11,860 bases of DNA. It comes from Candidatus Egerieicola pullicola (GTDB lineage: Bacteria > Bacillota > Clostridia > Oscillospirales > Ruminococcaceae). The notes beneath the pieces are model-generated. The model searched no databases and was not told where the DNA came from. It was given only the letters and a program-made list of their open reading frames with translations. The translations under genes and the position numbers were made by a program. Shown one piece after another: positions 6,377 to 11,860 of this stretch. Location: NCBI GenBank assembly GCA_018712465.1, contig DVGY01000009.1, forward strand, positions 1-11,860, in the 5' to 3' direction. The first letter of the stretch is position 1; each line of letters begins with the position of its first letter.

Positions 6377-7222
6377 GTGAAGCTATCATTTACCAAAATG
6401 CACGGCTGCGGCAACGACTACATTTATTTCAACGCCTTTACCCAGTCCATCCACAATCCCGAAGAACTATCCATCCGCTTATCCCAGCGGAGAAAGAGCA
6501 TCGGCGGGGACGGCATTATTCTGGTCTGCCCCAGCGATGCAGCAGACGCCAAAATGCGAATCTTCAATGCGGACGGCAGTGAAGCCAAAATGTGCGGCAA
6601 CGGCGTGCGCTGCGTGGCAAAATTCGTGGTGGATCAGGGCTTGGTGCCCAGCGACCGGGAAACGGTAGCCATCGACACCCTCAGCGGCGTCAAGACCATC
6701 CGCCTGCTCCGGGAAAACGGCCAGGTGGTAGGGGCTACGGTGGATATGGCCCAAGCCATCCTCACCCCCAAAGAAATTCCGGTTCTGCTGGAAGGGGACC
6801 GTGTCATCGGCCGCCCGGTGGAAATTGCCGGAAAAAGCTGGGACATCACCTGCGTTTCCATGGGCAACCCCCACTGCGTGGTTTTTGTGGACCAGGTAGA
6901 AAACCTGAATCTGGAGCAGCTGGGCCCCTGTTTTGAAAAGAACCCCATCTTCCCGGAACAGGTGAACACCGAATTCATCCGGGTTCTGGATCCCCACACC
7001 CTGCAGATGCGGGTTTGGGAACGAGGCAGCGGAGAAACCTGGGCCTGCGGCACAGGAGCCTGTGCTGCGGCGGTGGCAGCGGTGGAAAACGGCTACTGCC
7101 CGAAAAATGAAGACATCACCGTACATTTGGTGGGCGGAGACCTGGTGATCCGCTACACCGATCAAACCGTTTACATGACCGGCGAAGCAGTGACTGCTTT
7201 TGAAGGGGAGGTAGAAGTATGA
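6377..7222 (+). CDS. dapF: Diaminopimelate epimerase
   Basis: DapF converts LL-diaminopimelate to meso-diaminopimelate without a cofactor, for lysine and for the peptidoglycan cross-link. The 281-aa protein has normal family length and both catalytic cysteines in their motifs: Cys73 in NADGSEAKMCGNGVRC, and Cys224 in ERGSGETWACGTGAC. The N-terminal FTKMHGCGNDY is also typical. It starts with GTG; AAGGAG at 6360-6365 is 11 nt upstream, and translation at the GTG begins exactly at the conserved N-terminus (MKLSFTKMHG). The stop overlaps the pyrG start by 4 nt (ATGA), so translation of the two is probably coupled. The partner enzyme DapL is two genes downstream, which points to the aminotransferase variant of the DAP pathway, whose direct product is the LL form that DapF needs. 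Confidence 0.95.
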   Translation: MKLSFTKMHGCGNDYIYFNAFTQSIHNPEELSIRLSQRRKSIGGDGIILVCPSDAADAKMRIFNADGSEAKMCGNGVRCVAKFVVDQGLVPSDRETVAIDTLSGVKTIRLLRENGQVVGATVDMAQAILTPKEIPVLLEGDRVIGRPVEIAGKSWDITCVSMGNPHCVVFVDQVENLNLEQLGPCFEKNPIFPEQVNTEFIRVLDPHTLQMRVWERGSGETWACGTGACAAAVAAVENGYCPKNEDITVHLVGGDLVIRYTDQTVYMTGEAVTAFEGEVEV

Positions 7223-8814
7223 CCAAATATATTTTCGTAACCGGCGGCGTGGTCTCCGGTTTGGGTAAAGGCATTACTGCCGCCAGCTTGGGCCGTGTGC
7301 TAAAACAGCGGGGCCTGAAGGTGGCCGCCCAAAAATTGGACCCCTACATCAACATCGACCCCGGCACCATGAGCCCCTACCAGCACGGAGAAGTGTTCGT
7401 CACCGAAGACGGTGCGGAAACCGACCTGGACTTGGGCCACTATGAACGGTTCATCGACGAAGATTTGAATAAGTTCTCCAACCTGACCACCGGCCGGGTT
7501 TACTGGAACGTATTAAACAAAGAACGCAACGGGGACTATTTGGGCAAAACTGTCCAGGTGATTCCCCACATCACCAATGAAATCAAGGAATTTATCTACA
7601 CCGTAGGCCGGAAAACCAGCGCCGACATCGTCATCACCGAAATCGGCGGCACCGTGGGCGACATCGAAAGCCAGCCCTTTATGGAAGCCATCCGCCAGGT
7701 GGCCTTCGACGTGGGCCGGGAAAATGTCTGCTACATCCACGTCACCCTGGTGCCCTACATCACCGGCAGCGGAGAATTTAAGAGCAAACCTACCCAGCAC
7801 TCCGTCAAGGAATTGCAGAGCCTGGGAATCGCTCCCAACATCATCGTCACCCGGGTGGATCAGCCTCTGGACGAGGACATTCGGGACAAGATCGCTTTGT
7901 TCTGCAATGTGAAAAAGGAATGCGTCATTGAGAACCTGACCCTGCCGGTGCTGTACCAGTGCCCCATGATGCTGGAAGAAAGCCATATGTCCGACATTGT
8001 GCTCAAGGAACTGGGCATTGATGCGCCGGAAGCGGATATGACCGAATGGAATCAGATGCTCCAGCGAATTGCCAGCCGCAACAAAACCGTTACCATCGCT
8101 TTGGTAGGCAAATATGTCAAACTCCACGATGCGTATCTCTCGGTGGTAGAATCCCTGAACCACGCCGGCTATGAAAACGCCGCCAAGGTAGAGATCAAAT
8201 GGGTGGATTCCGAGGATGTCACCGAAGAAACAGCCGGTGAAATCTTTGGGGATGTCCAAGGCATCCTGGTACCCGGCGGCTTCGGTCATCGGGGCGTGGA
8301 AGGCAAGATTGTGGCGGCGCGGTATGCCCGGACCCACAATGTGCCTTACCTGGGCATCTGCCTGGGAATGCAGGTAGCCGTCATTGAATTCGGCCGCCAT
8401 GTACTGGGGCTCACCGGAGCTCACTCCGCAGAGTTCGACCCTGCCACCCCCTATCCGGTCATCGACCTGATGCCCGACCAGAAGGGCAACCTGCCCAAGG
8501 GCGGCACCATGCGGCTGGGCGCCTATCCCTGCAAGATCTCGGAGGACTCCATTATGTCCCGGGCTTACGGCCAGAAAGAGGTCAACGAACGGCACCGCCA
8601 CCGCTATGAATTCAACAACGCTTTCCGGGACAACTACCGTCAAGGCGGTATGCGCTTCACCGGCACCAGCCCCGACGGGCATCTGGTGGAAGCCGTAGAA
8701 ATTCCGGAACACAAATTCTATATCGGCGTACAGTACCATCCGGAATTTAAGAGCCGTCCCAACCGGGCTCATCCCCTGTTCCGGGAATTTGTGAAAGCTG
8801 CATTAGGGGATTAA
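7219..8814 (+). CDS. pyrG: CTP synthase (glutamine hydrolysing)
   Basis: PyrG aminates UTP to CTP using ATP and ammonia released from glutamine; it forms cytoplasmic tetramers and often filaments. The 531-aa length is normal. Residues 1-265 form the synthetase domain with the P-loop-like GGVVSGLGKG (9-18) and the nucleotide-binding DPYINIDPGTMSPYQHGE and EDGAETDLDLGHYERF stretches. Residues 290-531 form the class I glutamine amidotransferase with nucleophile Cys381 (LGICLGMQ), His507 and Glu509 (YHPEF); all three are present. GGGGAGG at 7205-7211 lies 7 nt before the ATG, inside the end of dapF. In Bacillus, pyrG is controlled by reiterative transcription at its own start; here it is an internal operon gene with a coupled start, so that control is unlikely at this promoter. 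Confidence 0.97.
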   Translation: MTKYIFVTGGVVSGLGKGITAASLGRVLKQRGLKVAAQKLDPYINIDPGTMSPYQHGEVFVTEDGAETDLDLGHYERFIDEDLNKFSNLTTGRVYWNVLNKERNGDYLGKTVQVIPHITNEIKEFIYTVGRKTSADIVITEIGGTVGDIESQPFMEAIRQVAFDVGRENVCYIHVTLVPYITGSGEFKSKPTQHSVKELQSLGIAPNIIVTRVDQPLDEDIRDKIALFCNVKKECVIENLTLPVLYQCPMMLEESHMSDIVLKELGIDAPEADMTEWNQMLQRIASRNKTVTIALVGKYVKLHDAYLSVVESLNHAGYENAAKVEIKWVDSEDVTEETAGEIFGDVQGILVPGGFGHRGVEGKIVAARYARTHNVPYLGICLGMQVAVIEFGRHVLGLTGAHSAEFDPATPYPVIDLMPDQKGNLPKGGTMRLGAYPCKISEDSIMSRAYGQKEVNERHRHRYEFNNAFRDNYRQGGMRFTGTSPDGHLVEAVEIPEHKFYIGVQYHPEFKSRPNRAHPLFREFVKAALGD

Positions 8815-8837
8815 GTGCATCAAGGAGGTTATACAAC

Positions 8838-10019
8838 ATGCAGATCAACCGTCATTTTTTGGAGGTAGCAGACAGCTATCTGTTTTCCACCATTGCCCAC
8901 AAGGTCAATGAATACACCGCCGCCAATCCGGACAAAAAGATCATCCGTCTGGGCATCGGCGACGTAACCCGTCCCTTGGCTCCTGCGGTGATCGACGCCC
9001 TTCACGCCGCAGTGGACGATATGTCCAAAGCGGAAACCTTCCACGGCTACGGCCCGGAACAGGGTTACGATTTCCTGAAAGAATCCCTACAAAGCTACTA
9101 CGCCTCCCATGGGGTGAAGCTGGATCTGGACGAAATCTTTGTCAGCGACGGCGCCAAGAGCGACGTAGGCAACATTCTGGACCTGTTTTCCACCGACAAC
9201 CTGGTGCTGGTGCCCGACCCGGTGTATCCGGTATATGTGGACACCAACGTCATGGCGGGACGGAAAATTCAGTACATGAACGCCAACGAAGAAAACGGAT
9301 TCCTGCCTCTGCCGGATGAATCGGTGGACGCTGACATCATCTACCTCTGCTCCCCCAACAACCCCACCGGCGCAGTATACACCAAAGACCAGCTGCAACA
9401 GTGGGTGGACTACGCCAATGAACGGGAAGCAGTGATTCTCTTTGACGCCGCCTATGAATGCTTTATCACCGATCCCACCCTGCCCCGGAGCATCTTTGAA
9501 ATTCCCGGCGCCAAGACCTGTGCCATTGAGTTCTGCTCCTTCTCCAAGACCGCCGGCTTCACCGGCACCCGCTGCGGCTACACCGTAGTGCCCAAAGCCT
9601 TGGTGCGGCAGGACACCCCTCTGAACAAAATGTGGCTGCGCCGTCAGACCACCAAGTTCAACGGAGTTCCCTACATCGTCCAGAAGGGCGCAGCAGCCGT
9701 ATTCACCGAAGAAGGACTGCCTCAGATCAAGGAAACCATTGCCTACTATCTGGACAACGCCAAGATCATCGCTCAGGCCATGGACGAATTGGGCATCTGG
9801 TACACCGGCGGCACCAATTCTCCCTACATCTGGCTGAAGTGCCCGGGCGATATGAAGAGCTGGGACTTCTTTGATCTGCTACTGGAGCAGGCCAATGTGG
9901 TGGGTACCCCCGGCGCCGGCTTCGGTCAGAACGGAGAAGGCTTCTTCCGGCTCACCGCCTTCGGCGATCGGGACAATACCAAGGAAGCAGTGGAACGGAT
10001 CAAGACGCTGTTGAAGTAA
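8838..10019 (+). CDS. dapL: LL-diaminopimelate aminotransferase
   Basis: DapL is a PLP enzyme that turns tetrahydrodipicolinate into LL-diaminopimelate in one step with glutamate as amino donor, bypassing the acylated dap intermediates. The 393-aa protein is a fold-type I aminotransferase, near the usual DapL length of about 410. Seen motifs are the N-terminal RLGIGDVTRPL, the family-typical SDGAKSD (103-109), CSPNNPTGAV (171-180), the Asp/Tyr pair in FDAAYE (202-207), and the PLP lysine Lys237 in SFSKTAGFTGTR. AAGGAGG at 8822-8828 is 9 nt before the ATG. It follows pyrG by 23 nt with no promoter or terminator visible, so it belongs to the dapF transcript. A general aromatic or aspartate aminotransferase is much less likely given SDGAKSD and the dapF neighbour. 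Confidence 0.93.
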   Translation: MQINRHFLEVADSYLFSTIAHKVNEYTAANPDKKIIRLGIGDVTRPLAPAVIDALHAAVDDMSKAETFHGYGPEQGYDFLKESLQSYYASHGVKLDLDEIFVSDGAKSDVGNILDLFSTDNLVLVPDPVYPVYVDTNVMAGRKIQYMNANEENGFLPLPDESVDADIIYLCSPNNPTGAVYTKDQLQQWVDYANEREAVILFDAAYECFITDPTLPRSIFEIPGAKTCAIEFCSFSKTAGFTGTRCGYTVVPKALVRQDTPLNKMWLRRQTTKFNGVPYIVQKGAAAVFTEEGLPQIKETIAYYLDNAKIIAQAMDELGIWYTGGTNSPYIWLKCPGDMKSWDFFDLLLEQANVVGTPGAGFGQNGEGFFRLTAFGDRDNTKEAVERIKTLLK

Positions 10020-10043
10020 GTTTCCAAGTAAAATTCAGATAAC

Positions 10044-10083
10044 AAAAGGACGCACCGGAAATATTCCAAGTGCGTCCTTTTTT
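10044..10083 (+). terminator. Terminator after dapL, probably bidirectional
   Basis: AAAAGGACGCAC (10044-10055) pairs perfectly with GTGCGTCCTTTT (10070-10081), and the inner GGAA/TTCC extends the stem. Six T run from 10078 to 10083 on the + strand. On the - strand the same stem ends in four T, so it can also stop the convergent lipoprotein genes, the nearest of which ends at 10100. Confidence 0.9.
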
Positions 10084-10099
10084 ACATTGTTGTTACTCT

Positions 10100-10597
10100 T
10101 TATGAGCAGGAGCCGTTAAAGGATTTTTTCAGCAATAAAGTGCCGTCTGCGTTGTAATACGCCATCTGAATCACAATATCTTCCCCCACCAAATTGGCCA
10201 TGGTATTTGCCTGCTGGGTGAGCGTCACGGCGTTATCGTCTAAATTTTCCTCAATGGCATCTGCCACCAAATTGCCGCGGTTATCCACCTGATCCAGATA
10301 GGTGTAGGCATAGATCAAGGTATTTCCTCGAGCAGACACCTTGCAGTCGGTAATATCGCTGGAACCGATCTCTTCCCAGGTGTCGCCGTACTGATCCACC
10401 AGATCAGCCAGCGTCATGCCGGAAGCTTCCGGCTCCTCTTCCTCTTCCCAGGCAGGAGATTCCTCCTGCTGCTGATTGGTGCCGCCCTGGAAGCCGTTTT
10501 GGGCAGCCTGCCGGTTTACAGCAGGCATACAAGCGGTGAAGGCAAACACCATGCACCCCGCCATAGCGGCAATCAAAAATAACTTGAACCCTTTCAT
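10100..10597 (-). CDS. Small secreted lipoprotein, third of a tandem paralogous set
   Basis: Function unknown. This 165-aa protein has a type II signal peptide (MK start, hydrophobic 6-22) with a lipobox ending FTAC, so Cys23 would be the lipidated residue and the protein would sit on the outer face of the membrane. Residues 24-60 form a linker rich in Gln, Glu and Pro. The mature domain (about 65-165) has the GNTLIYAYTY element and a late YYNADGTLLLKKSF segment shared with its two neighbours. The family resembles clostridial lipoproteins carrying DUF4854; I could not confirm this. ATG 10597 is preferred over the TTG at 10600 because AAGGAG (10605-10610) is 7 nt from it. Its C-terminus, GSCS, differs from the other two. 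It ends beside the bidirectional terminator and is last in the array. Confidence 0.8.
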   Translation of the reverse strand: MKGFKLFLIAAMAGCMVFAFTACMPAVNRQAAQNGFQGGTNQQQEESPAWEEEEEPEASGMTLADLVDQYGDTWEEIGSSDITDCKVSARGNTLIYAYTYLDQVDNRGNLVADAIEENLDDNAVTLTQQANTMANLVGEDIVIQMAYYNADGTLLLKKSFNGSCS

Positions 10598-10627
10598 CAA
10601 AATTCTCCTTATTCTTTCCTGGGATAA

Positions 10628-11113
10628 TTAGTCCGCTGTGTAGGTGTAGCTGGACAGCATATCCCCATCCATGGTGTGGTATTCCACACGAATCTTTACT
10701 TCATCCCCAAGCTGGTCGCTCAGTTGAGAAACCAGGGGTTGGAAGGTGGATTCCATGGACTCCAGACCGGAATCCAACGCGTCGCACACCGCATCCATGG
10801 TTTCTTCCGGAATGTCGATCTGATAGGTGCAAATCACTACCAGAGTGTTTCCTTCTACTTCCAGGGAACCGGTTGCAGTGTCGTTGGAGGCGTTTTCCAT
10901 GGAAGAAATCAGCGCCTGTCCTTCTTCTCCTTCTGCAATCGCTTCCAGTTTTGCTGTAATGCTGTCTTTTTTGGTTTCGGAAGCCTCCGACGTGTTCACA
11001 CCGGTTGGGGGATTGGTGGCAGTGCCGCCATTATTTCCGCTGGAGCAAGCAGTGAAAGCCATTAACAAGCAGCCAGCCAACGCTGCTGCCAAAATAGATT
11101 GAAACCGTTTCAT
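10628..11113 (-). CDS. Small secreted lipoprotein, second of a tandem paralogous set
   Basis: Function unknown. The 161-aa protein starts MKRFQS, has a hydrophobic signal with a lipobox ending FTAC-SSG and a predicted lipidated Cys23, then a Gly/Asn/Thr-rich linker (24-45) typical of a surface lipoprotein tether. The soluble domain is strongly acidic and contains VEGNTLVV and a C-terminal VEYHTMDGDMLSSYTYTAD, matching the layout of both neighbours. Its central helix-like part is longer in Glu and Ser than theirs. Two adjacent ATG codons (11116 and 11113) are possible; the inner one is 7 nt from AAGGAG (11121-11126) and aligns the signal peptide with the paralogues. It is 30 nt upstream of the next lipoprotein gene, so the two are probably on one transcript. 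Confidence 0.8.
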   Translation of the reverse strand: MKRFQSILAAALAGCLLMAFTACSSGNNGGTATNPPTGVNTSEASETKKDSITAKLEAIAEGEEGQALISSMENASNDTATGSLEVEGNTLVVICTYQIDIPEETMDAVCDALDSGLESMESTFQPLVSQLSDQLGDEVKIRVEYHTMDGDMLSSYTYTAD

Positions 11114-11191
11114 CATAATTCTCCTTCTATTTCTTTATGCTTTTTAGTTGTTGGGTTTCCTTTGTTTCTCCGGCACTTCTATGCCAGCCCA

Positions 11192-11617
11192 TCAATTTTG
11201 GGAAGAATAGGTGTAGCTGCCCAATTCTGTGCCGTCTGCATTGAGGTAGACCACCTTTAACTGAATATCCTGCTGGTTGATGTCCGTGGCAATCTGATCC
11301 ACTGCATCCTGGAAGGAATCCGCATTGGTTTCCGCTCCCAGATTCAAGCTGCTGGTCACAGAACCGTCGCTATTGTCCATCTGGGTTTGGCTGGTGTAGG
11401 TGTAAAGCAGGGTGTTGCCCTCCACCGTGATCTCCAGATCCAATCCCATGTTCGCCGCTTGAGACTCTGCCGGGCTGAGGTTTTCCTCTACGTAATCTTC
11501 CAGCGCCTGGGTCACGTCCATGGACAAGGGCTTGCTGGTGGTGACGGAGCAGCCTGCCAATCCGGTGAGCAAACAACCGGCTGCCAGCAAGGCAGCAATG
11601 GTTTTGGAAATTTTCAT
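11192..11617 (-). CDS. Small secreted lipoprotein, first of a tandem paralogous set behind ilvN
   Basis: Function unknown. From ATG 11617 the protein is 141 aa with a signal peptide starting MKISKTIAALL and a good lipobox LAGC ending at Cys23, so a membrane-anchored extracellular lipoprotein is predicted. It has almost no linker; the domain starts near residue 30 and carries VEGNTLLYTYT and a C-terminal VVYLNADGTELGSYTY, both shared with the next two genes. An ATG at 11623 (adding MT) is the alternative; the inner start puts Cys15 and Cys23 at the same places as in the paralogues. The ribosome site is a weak AAAGG (11628-11632). The gene begins 30 nt after the ilvN stop with no terminator between, so readthrough from the ilv operon is likely. 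Confidence 0.8.
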   Translation of the reverse strand: MKISKTIAALLAAGCLLTGLAGCSVTTSKPLSMDVTQALEDYVEENLSPAESQAANMGLDLEITVEGNTLLYTYTSQTQMDNSDGSVTSSLNLGAETNADSFQDAVDQIATDINQQDIQLKVVYLNADGTELGSYTYSSQN

Positions 11618-11647
11618 TGTCATTCCGCCTTTCCCAAATCCTTGGCC

Positions 11648-11860
11648 TTACAGTTCCCGTTCCAGAGCAATCATGCCGCTGCGGGCCATCTTGATAATGC
11701 CATAAGGCTTCACCAGCCGGAGGAAAGAGTCAATCTTTTTCGGGCTGCCGGTGAGTTCCAGCATCAATTCCGTTTGGGCCACATTCAGCACCTTGGCACG
11801 GCACAGGTTGGCCACCTGAATCAAGCCGTCCCGGGTTTCTTCGCTGCATCCGGCACGCAC
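11648..11860 (-). CDS. ilvN: Acetolactate synthase small (regulatory) subunit, C-terminal part
   Basis: Seventy C-terminal residues of the regulatory subunit that binds IlvB and gives valine feedback control of branched-chain amino acid synthesis. The segment LIQVANLCRAKVLNVAQTEL, then MLELTGSPKKIDSFLRLVKPYGIIKMARSGMIALERE, matches the C-terminal domain of IlvH/IlvN, which ends in a typical I-x-E-[VM]-A-R-[ST]-G-x-I-A-L pattern. The N-terminal ACT domain lies beyond the right edge. The gene is on the - strand and would follow ilvB or other ilv/leu genes outside the window. It ends normally at a TAA, 30 nt before the first lipoprotein. Whether the symbol should be ilvN or ilvH cannot be told from this part. 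Confidence 0.88.
   Translation of the reverse strand: MRAGCSEETRDGLIQVANLCRAKVLNVAQTELMLELTGSPKKIDSFLRLVKPYGIIKMARSGMIALEREL

Noticed and set aside
7513..8772. 419-codon open frame on the - strand opposite pyrG
   Set aside because: It lies fully inside a gene with intact catalytic motifs, has no recognisable domain or ribosome site, and its His/Val/Gly-rich translation is typical of the antisense of GC-rich coding DNA.
11118..11191. Terminator or promoter between the first and second lipoprotein genes
   Set aside because: A 6-bp stem with a G-T pair is present on the - strand, but no T run follows, and no convincing -35/-10 pair is seen.

Overview
The window looks like chromosomal DNA from an anaerobic Firmicute of class Clostridia, probably the Oscillospirales/Ruminococcaceae area. 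This is an inference from four things: strong AAGGAGG ribosome sites with occasional GTG/TTG starts, a split ferredoxin-rich glutamate synthase, a glutamine synthetase paired with an ANTAR regulator, and the DapL route to meso-diaminopimelate. No transposon, phage, CRISPR or tRNA/rRNA gene is visible. Coding density is high and the genes fall into four blocks.

Block 1 (1-4128, + strand) is a glutamate synthase-like operon broken into separate subunits. It holds the last 30 codons of a gene that is probably the glutamine amidotransferase subunit, an FMN/Fe-S synthase subunit with a fused N-terminal ferredoxin, a four-cluster ferredoxin, an FAD/NAD(P)H oxidoreductase and a GXGXG beta-helix subunit. 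Genes are 12-18 nt apart, each with a strong Shine-Dalgarno site, and a hairpin terminator closes the operon. Block 2 (4214-6276, + strand) has its own promoter, with a repeat/dyad overlapping the -35 box. It carries a type I glutamine synthetase and an ANTAR-domain regulator with a degenerate receiver. Together the two blocks form a GS-GOGAT ammonium-assimilation region with its probable RNA-level regulator.

Block 3 (6308-10083, + strand) is dapF-pyrG-dapL behind a sigma-A-like promoter. DapL makes LL-diaminopimelate from tetrahydrodipicolinate using glutamate, and DapF converts it to the meso form. The CTP synthase PyrG, which consumes glutamine, lies between them. The block ends in a strong, probably bidirectional terminator.

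Block 4 (10100-11860, - strand) runs convergently: the C-terminal end of the acetolactate synthase small subunit, then three small diverged lipoprotein paralogues, with no terminator visible between ilvN and the first of them.

I do not see a clearly undescribed system. The points most worth a second look are a Lys in place of an expected metal-ligand Glu in the glutamine synthetase, the cluster-rich split glutamate synthase, the TGCAATG repeat/dyad at the glnA promoter, and the lipoprotein array behind ilvN. All family assignments come from reading motifs; no database search was run.
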